DNA from: Parascardovia denticolens DSM 10105 = JCM 12538
GTDB lineage: Bacteria > Actinomycetota > Actinomycetes > Actinomycetales > Bifidobacteriaceae
Direction of reading: 5' to 3'
Assembly (NCBI RefSeq): GCF_001042675.1
Contig: NZ_AP012333.1
Span: 1,302,001-1,366,000, forward strand
DNA: 64,000 nucleotides
In this document: positions 27,236 to 35,600 of the stretch, piece by piece
Position numbering within the stretch: position 1 is the first letter of the stretch
Layout: every line of letters starts with the position of its first letter
Program-made: the position numbers and the translations under genes
Notes under the pieces: generated by a model
Databases searched by the model: none
The model's input: only the letters and a program-made list of their open reading frames with translations
Told to the model about the DNA's origin: nothing

Positions 27236-28906
27236 ATGAGCAACGAGGCGAAACAGTGGTTGGAAGACGCCGTCTTCTATGAAATCTACCCGCAAAGTTT
27301 TTATGATTCCAATGGGGACGGAATCGGCGACATCCCGGGCATCAGCGTCAAGCTGGACTATATCCGGGACCTGGGCTGCAACGCCTTGTGGATCAACCCC
27401 TGCTTCGACTCCCCTTTCAAGGACGCCGGCTACGACATCCGGGACTATACCAAGGTGGCCCCGCGCTACGGGACCAATAAAGACCTGATCGATCTCTTCG
27501 GCCAAGCCCACGAAAAAGGCATGCATGTGCTTCTGGACCTGGTTCCCGGCCATACGAGCGAAGAGCATCCCTGGTTCAAGGCCAGCAGCGAAGCCGCCCG
27601 TGGCAGCTTCTCCGACCGCTACATCTGGACCCGATCCGCCTTCGAAGCCCCGCAAGGCCAGCCTTTCATCGCCGGCGAGAGCGAGCGCGACGGGGCTTAC
27701 GTCCTGAATTTCTTCAAATGCCAACCGGCGCTGAACTACGGTTACGCCCATCCGGACAAGCCCTGGCAGTGGATGGCCGGAAGCGAACCGGCCCGCAGGA
27801 CGGAAGAGGCCATGAGCGAGGTGATCCGCTACTGGCTCTCCCGCGGCTGCGATGGTTTCCGCGTGGACATGGCCGATTCCCTGGTCAAGTTCGACGGGGA
27901 CGACAAAACCTACACCATCGAGGCTTGGAAACGGATCTTCGCCCCCATCAAGAAGGACTTCCCCGCCGCCGCCTTCGTCTCCGAATGGGGACGGCCCTGG
28001 CTCTCCTTCAAAGCCGGTTTCGATATGGATTTCTATCTGGATTGGCGTTGGGACAAGCCGAACGGATATAACCGACTCCTGAGAAACACCGACTCCACCC
28101 TGGTCCGCGAGTCGGACCTCAGCTATTTCAACGCCGATTCCCCCTCCTCCCCCATCGATTTCCTTAACGACTATCTGCCTCAATACACCGGCGGCAAGCA
28201 AATCAACAAAGACGGCAGCTTCAGCTTCATCACCTGCAACCACGACACGCCCCGCATCGCCCCCCGCTTGCGGCCGGAGGAGATCAAACTGGCCTATGCC
28301 ATGATCTTCACCATGCCAGGGGTCCCCTTCCTTTATTACGGGGACGAGCTGGGCCTGCATTACCGGAATCTGCCCACCAAAGAAGGCGGCTACGGCCGGA
28401 CCGGGTCGCGGACCCCCATGCAGTGGACCTCTTATGACCCCCGGACCAACCCCACCTGCGGATTCTCCCAGGCGGATCCCCAGGACCTCTACCTGCCCGT
28501 GGACGAGCAGGATGATGGGATCAGCGCGGCGGCCGAGCGGGACGATCCCGATTCCCTCCTGAACTTCGTCAGGAAGCTGCTGGCCTTGCGGCACCGCTAC
28601 CCCGCCCTCCGGTCGACTTCGGACTGGGAGGTCATCAACGCCGAATCCGGCCTGCGCTCTCTGACCTATCTGAGGAAGGACCCGGAAGGGCAGGACGACA
28701 TTTCGGTCTGCATCAACCCCGGCAGGAAGGCGGAAACAGTGACCTTCGAGTTTCCCAGGCCCAGGCGGCACAAACTGCTCCTGAGCATCGGAGGCGAACC
28801 TGAGGTGGAGAGTCGGCCGGAAGAAAGGACCGATGGGTACGGCCGACGCCCGTCCATCTTCCGGGTGACCTTCCCCCCGCAAAGCGTCTGCATTCATCTG
28901 GTATGA
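27236..28906 (+). CDS. GH13 alpha-glucosidase-type hydrolase
   Basis: This intact GH13 enzyme has 556 residues and no signal peptide, so it is cytoplasmic. Catalytic regions are ALWINPCFDSPFKDAGYDIRDY, LLDLVPGHTSEEHPWF, GCDGFRVDMADS (nucleophile Asp), FVSEWGRPW (acid/base Glu) and FITCNHDTPRIAP (third Asp), followed by GVPFLYYGDELGL and a C-terminal beta domain. It probably hydrolyses alpha-linked oligosaccharides brought in by the adjacent MalEFG system. The exact GH13 subfamily and bond specificity (1,4, 1,6, sucrose, trehalose) cannot be assigned by eye. The gene ends 6 bp from the convergent prmC stop. It differs clearly from the broken GH13 gene at 9.9 kb. Confidence 0.92.
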   Translation: MSNEAKQWLEDAVFYEIYPQSFYDSNGDGIGDIPGISVKLDYIRDLGCNALWINPCFDSPFKDAGYDIRDYTKVAPRYGTNKDLIDLFGQAHEKGMHVLLDLVPGHTSEEHPWFKASSEAARGSFSDRYIWTRSAFEAPQGQPFIAGESERDGAYVLNFFKCQPALNYGYAHPDKPWQWMAGSEPARRTEEAMSEVIRYWLSRGCDGFRVDMADSLVKFDGDDKTYTIEAWKRIFAPIKKDFPAAAFVSEWGRPWLSFKAGFDMDFYLDWRWDKPNGYNRLLRNTDSTLVRESDLSYFNADSPSSPIDFLNDYLPQYTGGKQINKDGSFSFITCNHDTPRIAPRLRPEEIKLAYAMIFTMPGVPFLYYGDELGLHYRNLPTKEGGYGRTGSRTPMQWTSYDPRTNPTCGFSQADPQDLYLPVDEQDDGISAAAERDDPDSLLNFVRKLLALRHRYPALRSTSDWEVINAESGLRSLTYLRKDPEGQDDISVCINPGRKAETVTFEFPRPRRHKLLLSIGGEPEVESRPEERTDGYGRRPSIFRVTFPPQSVCIHLV

Positions 28907-28912
28907 CGAGGG

Positions 28913-29896
28913 CTAACCCTCGGCCTTGTCGGCGACCAGGAAGCGGTCCCGCCCGGTCAGGTCCGGGGCTGTATGGGCCTGGGAGAAGCCGACGGATGTA
29001 GCGAAAGAGACCAGGGCGTGGGACTGGGAGCTGTCGTGTTCCATGACCAGCAGGCCGCCAGGCCGCAGGAAGGCCGCCGCCCGGCGGACGATCTTCTCCG
29101 GGATGACCAGACCATCGTCCGAGCCTCCGTAGAGGGCCACATCAGGGTCGTAATCGCGCACTTCCGGCTGCTGAGGGATCTGGGTGAGAGGGACGTAAGG
29201 CGGGTTCGTCAGAACCAGGTCAGCCTGGTCATCGAGCTGAGCCAAGGTCTGAGGCGAAGAAGCGTCCGCTTGAACGAGCTGATAACGGGATTTCAACTCC
29301 GGTCGGGACCAGAGGATCTGGTCCCGGTTTTTCCTGGTCCAGGCGATGGCCTGATCATCGATTTCCACCGCGTAGACTTGGGCCTTGCGGGCTTGCAGTT
29401 CGGTGACGGCCGCCAGGCCCACCACCCCGCTGCCGGCGCACAGGTCCAGGATGACCGGGGCGTCGATCGCTTGTTCGTCCACCCAGTCCAAGCCAATCTG
29501 GACCAAGGTCTCCGTTTCCTGCCGGGGAATGAAGACCCCGGGACCGACGGCCACCGTCAGGTAACGGAAAGGGGCCTTGCCTATGATGTATTGCAAAGGT
29601 TCCCTTGCGGCCCGCCGACCGACCCTCTCCTGCAGGTCCTGCAAAAAGGCCCTTTTGCCTTGGAGGGAGCCCTCGGACCCGGCCGGCAAGGCGACGAAGC
29701 AATGCCCGGCGGATTTGAGGTCGCCCAAACTGCCGCCCATGATGGAGGCCAAAGTCACGTCCGATTTGCTGACGCCGAAACTGTAGGCGATCAGAATCGC
29801 GGCGTCGTTATCCGCCTGTTCAATGCCGGCCTCGGACAGACAGCCGCTGATGGAGTCGATGACCTGACGGACCGGCGTCAGTAGAGTAAAATCCAT
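28913..29896 (-). CDS. prmC: Release factor glutamine methyltransferase
   Basis: PrmC (HemK) uses S-adenosylmethionine to methylate the GGQ glutamine of release factors. The protein has 327 residues. The N-terminal helical domain spans about residues 1-110. The SAM site is VILDLCAGSGVVGLAAV. The NPPY catalytic motif is at residues 231-234 (LVLTNPPYVPL), and the PFRYLTVAVGPGVFIPRQETE strand is typical of the family. It follows prfA, its substrate, after 141 bp. That spacer carries a degenerate 15-bp repeat near CCCGGATAGGGAATA. Confidence 0.95.
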   Translation of the reverse strand: MDFTLLTPVRQVIDSISGCLSEAGIEQADNDAAILIAYSFGVSKSDVTLASIMGGSLGDLKSAGHCFVALPAGSEGSLQGKRAFLQDLQERVGRRAAREPLQYIIGKAPFRYLTVAVGPGVFIPRQETETLVQIGLDWVDEQAIDAPVILDLCAGSGVVGLAAVTELQARKAQVYAVEIDDQAIAWTRKNRDQILWSRPELKSRYQLVQADASSPQTLAQLDDQADLVLTNPPYVPLTQIPQQPEVRDYDPDVALYGGSDDGLVIPEKIVRRAAAFLRPGGLLVMEHDSSQSHALVSFATSVGFSQAHTAPDLTGRDRFLVADKAEG

Positions 29897-30037
29897 GCAG
29901 GCCTACTCTTTCTGGGGATTCTCTTTCTGAGTATTCCCTTCCTAGACATTTATTCCTTTCCCCGGGTATTCCCTATCCGGGTATCCGGTTGGGGCAAACA
30001 AGCGGGTCGGCTTCATGCGGCCTATCCTGCCTCCGAC

Positions 30038-31138
30038 CTAGTCTTGCTTGTTCTGGCTGGCCAGGCGAGCCTCTTCGTCGGCCTTGATATCGGAATCGAT
30101 GACGGCCTGCAAATCGCCATCCAGAACGGCGTCCAGGTTATAAGCCTTGTAATTGGTGCGATGGTCCACGATGCGGTTCTCAGGGAAGTTATAAGTACGG
30201 ATGCGCTCCGACCGGTCCAAAGAGCGAACCTGGGAGTGGCGCATATCGGCGGCTTCCTGGGCCTCTTCCTCGTGTTTCATGGCCAGAAGGCGGGATTTGA
30301 GCACGCGCAAGGCCGCCTGGCGGTTCTGGATCTGAGATTTTTCGTCCTGCATGCTGACCACGATCCCAGTGGGGATATGGGTCATGCGAACGGCCGAATA
30401 GGTGGTGTTGACCGACTGTCCGCCAGGGCCGGAAGACATGAAGATGTCAATCTTCAAATCCTTGGGATCGACCTCGATCTCGTCATCGTCATCGTCAGCC
30501 TCAGGAAAGACGATGACCCCGGCAGCGGAGGTCTGAATGCGGCCTTGGGATTCGGTCACGGGAATGCGCTGCACCCGGTGGACCCCGCCTTCGTATTTGA
30601 GAGAAGCCCAGACCCCGTCGGCCGGGGCCACGACCCCCTTGCTGCGGAAGGCGATCTGGATGTCTTTGACCCCGCCCAGCTCGGTCATGTTCTGGGACAT
30701 GATCTCGGTGGACCAGCTGCGCTTTTCGGCGTAACGGGTGTACATACGCAGGAGGTCTCCGGCGAAGAGGGCGGCCTCTTCCCCACCGGCCCCGGCTTTG
30801 ATCTCCATGATGGTGTCGCGGGCGTCATCGGGGTCGCGAGGGATAAGGGCGGTGCGCAGCTTCTCGGCCGCCTCAGGCAGGTCGGCCTCCAGCCTCTGGG
30901 CCTCCTGGGCGAAGCTTTCATCCTCGGAGGCGAACTCCTGAGCGGCTTCCAGGTCATCGCGAATCTGCCTGTAAGACTCATAGGCGGAGACGATCTGCCC
31001 CAGTTCGGCATGTCTCCGACCCAGTTTGCGGATCTTGTCCGGATCAGAGGCGACCTCGGGCTGGCTCATCTGCCTCTCGATCTCATGGTATTCATCCAAA
31101 GCCATTCGCGCTGCTGGAAAATCATCGGCTGTTGCCAT
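30038..31138 (-). CDS. prfA: Peptide chain release factor 1
   Basis: RF1 terminates translation at UAA and UAG. The protein has 366 residues from the ATG at 31138, which follows GAAGGA by seven bases; the frame extends seven codons further without support. The GGQ motif is at residues 239-241 ([21 protein letters not shown]). The stop-recognition PxT region is [17 protein letters not shown]. The ending [22 protein letters not shown] is typical. It is followed by prmC and preceded by rpmE, with a terminator and a 14-bp repeat tract in between. Confidence 0.96.
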   Translation of the reverse strand: MATADDFPAARMALDEYHEIERQMSQPEVASDPDKIRKLGRRHAELGQIVSAYESYRQIRDDLEAAQEFASEDESFAQEAQRLEADLPEAAEKLRTALIPRDPDDARDTIMEIKAGAGGEEAALFAGDLLRMYTRYAEKRSWSTEIMSQNMTELGGVKDIQIAFRSKGVVAPADGVWASLKYEGGVHRVQRIPVTESQGRIQTSAAGVIVFPEADDDDDEIEVDPKDLKIDIFMSSGPGGQSVNTTYSAVRMTHIPTGIVVSMQDEKSQIQNRQAALRVLKSRLLAMKHEEEAQEAADMRHSQVRSLDRSERIRTYNFPENRIVDHRTNYKAYNLDAVLDGDLQAVIDSDIKADEEARLASQNKQD

Positions 31139-31200
31139 CTGCCGTCCTTCAATCCGCAAATCCTGCGCTTTCGCGAGACCTGCATATCCCTTGTATCATC

Positions 31201-31270
31201 TCGATGTTTTATCGAGCCGTTTTTATTACACTGCTTTTATCAGACTGTTTTCATCCGGCTTCTGTCAAAC
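31201..31270. repeat. 14-bp degenerate repeat between rpmE and prfA
   Basis: Consecutive units at 31201, 31214, 31228, 31242 and 31256 (13-15 bp each) follow the pattern (A)GACTGTTTT(A/C)ATC. The tract lies between the rpmE terminator and the prfA start, so the prfA promoter must be within or next to it. Confidence 0.6.
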
Positions 31271-31280
31271 CGCTTCAGCG

Positions 31281-31332
31281 AATAAAGAAAACGCCAGTCC
31301 CAAACATGACGGGCATGCTGAAAACTGGCGTT
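31281..31332 (-). terminator. Terminator of rpmE
   Basis: AACGCCAGT (31290-31298) pairs with ACTGGCGTT (31324-31332). On the minus strand the stem is followed by TTCTTTATTC, 12 bp past the rpmE stop. Confidence 0.75.
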
Positions 31333-31343
31333 GAAAAGTCTGG

Positions 31344-31556
31344 CTACTTGTTCTTCTTGCCATAACGGGCTTCGAAACGAGCCACGCGGCCACCGGTGTC
31401 AAGGATCTTCTGCTTACCAGTGTAGAAGGGGTGGCAGTTAGAGCACACGTCAACGGTCATGTGACCGGACTTCTCGGTGGAGCGGGTAACGAAGTGATTG
31501 CCGCAAGAGCATACGACCTCAGTGGGCACGTACTCGGGATGGATATCCTTTTTCAT
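31344..31556 (-). CDS. rpmE: Ribosomal protein bL31, zinc-binding form
   Basis: The 70-residue 50S protein begins [27 protein letters not shown] and has the family block [33 protein letters not shown]. Cysteines in VCSCG and VCSNC form the zinc site of the C+ paralogue. AGGAGATCAT before the ATG is a strong ribosome site. It has its own promoter and terminator. Confidence 0.97.
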   Translation of the reverse strand: MKKDIHPEYVPTEVVCSCGNHFVTRSTEKSGHMTVDVCSNCHPFYTGKQKILDTGGRVARFEARYGKKNK

Positions 31557-31629
31557 ATGATCTCCTAGGGAACTCAGGGAACCGGGTCGCCATGCCCCAG
31601 TGGCAGACGTGAACCGGAAACCTTGAGTG

Positions 31630-31657
31630 ATTGTACGCCTTCATGCCGACTTGTCAA
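31630..31657 (-). promoter_or_regulatory. rpmE promoter
   Basis: On the minus strand a perfect TTGACA (31652-31657) and TACAAT (31630-31635) are separated by 16 bp, about 75 bp before the rpmE start. Confidence 0.75.
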
Positions 31658-32667
31658 ATCGGAAAGTAAATTCAGGTAAGAGCTGAACCAGTTACGCCAT
31701 GATCGCATAGGCGCCGCTGGGATAGTGAAAAGCGCCAGGAAGACTTTGTTCTTACGTTCTAGTCTTATGGTTGGTTAGCGAGAACCTTATGCTCCATAGC
31801 CATGCCGATATCCCGGCATTACGAAATTTTAGAAATCCTGAAATAGGATCCAGCACTGGAATAAACCCCTCGCAGGGGTCCCAGCAGTGAAGCCTAGTGA
31901 CTGATCCAATGAGCTTGAGGGACATATCATGTTTTCACATTTAGATGAGGTTGCAGGCCAGACGACTAGCGTTGAATAATCCAATAGCGTGCCTATATCG
32001 GATTGGAGTGTCCCGTGCCAGTGAATACAGTGTTGGATTGAGTGAAACGCCTGGGCTTGCTGACCGGCATCGCGAGCTTAATTCGTAGGGAGTGCATATG
32101 CCCTACCAGCAGAATAAGGACATGCGCATCATATAATCCGCGTCCCATCCACGATGCCAGCCTTCGCATGCTGATTCAACAAGTCGATAGCGTTTCTGTT
32201 AATGTGAGATATCACCAGTGAGTCCTACGGACTGGATGATTGACACGCTGATTATTTCGTTCACCATGCCATTTTCTCTGTGCCTATTTTGAATCTTACT
32301 AGCTGCTAATCTTTGTCTGAATTTCTCAGCGTACGACATGACTCGGCACCATCTCCGACTAGCTTTCCCGACCATAACTGTTGTGCAAGTCTCGCATCTC
32401 TTACCAGCACTGTAAAAAAATGCAGAAGAGTATAAAAGAGAACGTCTGGTTTCTATGCAGATTCACCGAAACTGCTCGTAAGCCAACAGTAAGCCTTCAG
32501 ATAAGCTCCAATCTATCTGCTGAATTAGGATAAGACCCCTTGACATGATTTATGCGAATCAGAATCGTACCCAGCAGAAACGATCAATCACTGGAGGACT
32601 GACATTTTTAATCTATCCATTGTGAAAAAATCCATCATGACACTAGCCACATAGTCATCAGCATCAG
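31658..32667. other. One-kb stretch without an intact gene, bordering the CRISPR array
   Basis: Base composition shifts to AT-richer here. No complete ORF, tRNA or clear transposon end is visible. It includes a small hairpin (ACCCCT-CGC-AGGGGT at 31865-31879) and the possible gene remnant at 32129-32462. The region is the leader-distal flank of the CRISPR array. Confidence 0.5.
32129..32462 (-). pseudogene. Possible decayed small gene (zinc-ribbon-like fragment)
   Basis: One minus-strand frame (32199-32462) reads KRCETCTTVMVGKASRRWC, a CxxC...RRxC pattern as in small zinc-ribbon proteins, then SYAEKFRQRLAASKIQNRH, but it has no start codon. It ends at TAA 32199. A second frame picks up about 40 bp earlier with DSLVISHINRNAIDLLNQHA and ends GIVDGTRII-TGA at 32129. 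The two could be one frameshifted gene. I do not recognise the family, and chance coding-like sequence is possible. Confidence 0.22.
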
Positions 32668-35600
32668 GTTCCAATCCACGCTCCCCTTGCGGGGAGCGAC
32701 CCTCCAGGAGCATTACACCGACCCCGGCAAGGTATTTCAATCCACGCTCCCCTTGCGGGGAGCGACCCGTAGCGAGGATGGGGGTGCGCTTGTCGGCGTT
32801 ATTTCAATCCACGCTCCCCTTGCGGGGAGCGACCAGACATCTTCGACTTCCTTTCAAAAGTTGGAGTATTTCAATCCACGCTCCCCTTGCGGGGAGCGAC
32901 CCTATCTGACGGCGAAAAACCATATCAGGAATCCATTTCAATCCACGCTCCCCTTGCGGGGAGCGACCGGTGGGCCGGCTGAACCGTCTGGTGGCGGGGT
33001 TATTTCAATCCACGCTCCCCTTGCGGGGAGCGACTGGCGGCCGACACGTACGTGTGGAGCGTGTGGGTATTTCAATCCACGCTCCCCTTGCGGGGAGCGA
33101 CAGAGGGGCTTCAGGTTCCGGCAGTAGTCGATGAGATTTCAATCCACGCTCCCCTTGCGGGGAGCGACCGGGTGGGCCGACGTTTCCGGTGCTGTGAACA
33201 CAATTTCAATCCACGCTCCCCTTGCGGGGAGCGACCGGCGACGTGAAAAGTAAAAACGACCAGGACTTATTTCAATCCACGCTCCCCTTGCGGGGAGCGA
33301 CTCAGGCTCCCATCCTTGATGTTCCTTCCCAAAGGATTTCAATCCACGCTCCCCTTGCGGGGAGCGACTGGCGGGGTGCTTTCATCCAGGTGAGGATGTC
33401 GAGATTTCAATCCACGCTCCCCTTGCGGGGAGCGACAGGGAACTTCACCTCCGCGTGACGGCCGGTCAAGATTTCAATCCACGCTCCCCTTGCGGGGAGC
33501 GACGGGATAGTGTTATAATAGAACTATCAATCAATCAATTTCAATCCACGCTCCCCTTGCGGGGAGCGACATCGACAGGGAGCACCGGTGCTACTGCGAG
33601 TATCGATTTCAATCCACGCTCCCCTTGCGGGGAGCGACCCGTCGGGGTTCACGCTGTTGAGGCTGTTCCCGTCATTTCAATCCACGCTCCCCTTGCGGGG
33701 AGCGACCGTCACCCACCTCGGCCTCGCAGACAGCCACCTCATTTCAATCCACGCTCCCCTTGCGGGGAGCGACGTGCGCCCGTATGGGAATACGGCGACC
33801 TTCAATCTATTTCAATCCACGCTCCCCTTGCGGGGAGCGACCTCCGACTCCAACCCGGCGGCGGGGACAGCGGAATTTCAATCCACGCTCCCCTTGCGGG
33901 GAGCGACCACACGCTGTTCTTGTTGACGCCGAGGTGGTTGGCATTTCAATCCACGCTCCCCTTGCGGGGAGCGACCAGCGCATTGCCGTACGCCGTGGCG
34001 TTGCTTCTCAAATTTCAATCCACGCTCCCCTTGCGGGGAGCGACACTCCGGATAACCGATTTATCAGTTTGGCTTGGATATTTCAATCCACGCTCCCCTT
34101 GCGGGGAGCGACAGACAGGCTGGAGCTGACCTGCGACCAGTGGGCATTTCAATCCACGCTCCCCTTGCGGGGAGCGACTAACGTCGACGCCAAGACCAGG
34201 CTTCTGGTCAAATTTCAATCCACGCTCCCCTTGCGGGGAGCGACCTCAAAAGCAACCACAGCGTCGACTACGCGAGACATTTCAATCCACGCTCCCCTTG
34301 CGGGGAGCGACGCGGAGGATTGACGAGACCCGCCTCCGGGGATTATTTCAATCCACGCTCCCCTTGCGGGGAGCGACTACTGCCCGTCCTGCGGCAGGAA
34401 GGTGCGCCGGGTATTTCAATCCACGCTCCCCTTGCGGGGAGCGACTCACGCCATTCTGTGTAGCATATGTTACATTTCTATTTCAATCCACGCTCCCCTT
34501 GCGGGGAGCGACCCAGGATTCCAAGTCAGCGATGACCTTTTCGCGATTTCAATCCACGCTCCCCTTGCGGGGAGCGACCAAGACGGATGTCGACGACTCC
34601 ACCAGCGAAGGATTTCAATCCACGCTCCCCTTGCGGGGAGCGACCAATCAAGGTGAGCTTGCTCCCCTCCCCGGTCCAATTTCAATCCACGCTCCCCTTG
34701 CGGGGAGCGACCCGGCTATCCGGAGCAATCCATTAAGGGGTGTATTTCAATCCACGCTCCCCTTGCGGGGAGCGACGAAGAGCGTCTTCCAATCATCCTT
34801 ATTACCATAATTTCAATCCACGCTCCCCTTGCGGGGAGCGACACTCCGTTTCCGTGAAATGCAGGACGAACCGTTATTTCAATCCACGCTCCCCTTGCGG
34901 GGAGCGACCATCATGGCAGAGAACGGGCGTGCCGTCAGCCAATTTCAATCCACGCTCCCCTTGCGGGGAGCGACTGGATGCGGAATAAATATGCGGTATA
35001 TTTATTCTATTTCAATCCACGCTCCCCTTGCGGGGAGCGACCGCAAATGTAACTTAGATTATTAAGCATGTACCATTTCAATCCACGCTCCCCTTGCGGG
35101 GAGCGACTGTTGATGACGAGGATGCGGCCGGTGGGTGTCATATTTCAATCCACGCTCCCCTTGCGGGGAGCGACGATATGATCAGATAAGCTACTAAGGA
35201 GGATGGCAATTTCAATCCACGCTCCCCTTGCGGGGAGCGACACGTATGATAGGCGACAAAGCATGGGACCTCGACATTTCAATCCACGCTCCCCTTGCGG
35301 GGAGCGACCATCGCCGACCTGGAGGCCTGGTTGGCCAAGCAAGATTTCAATCCACGCTCCCCTTGCGGGGAGCGACCCATGGTAGGTGTCCTTTCTGGTT
35401 AGTTTTTACCATTTCAATCCACGCTCCCCTTGCGGGGAGCGACCCATCAGCCTGGCGACTATGGTCCGTAATGGTCATTTCAATCCACGCTCCCCTTGCG
35501 GGGAGCGACTTCGCCGCGTCGGCCCGGTCGCCTCGTCGTCGGGATTTCAATCCACGCTCCCCTTGCGGGGAGCGACTAAAAAGTTGCGATAGAGAGCCCG

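Noticed and set aside
27167-28897. 576-codon minus-strand ORF over the intact GH13 gene
   Set aside because: Antisense shadow; Gly/Val/Asp-rich low-information protein without motifs.
31865-31879. ACCCCT-CGC-AGGGGT hairpin as a possible fossil CRISPR repeat
   Set aside because: The stem resembles the repeat stem only in being C/G-rich; the flanking ATTTCAATCCACG part is missing.
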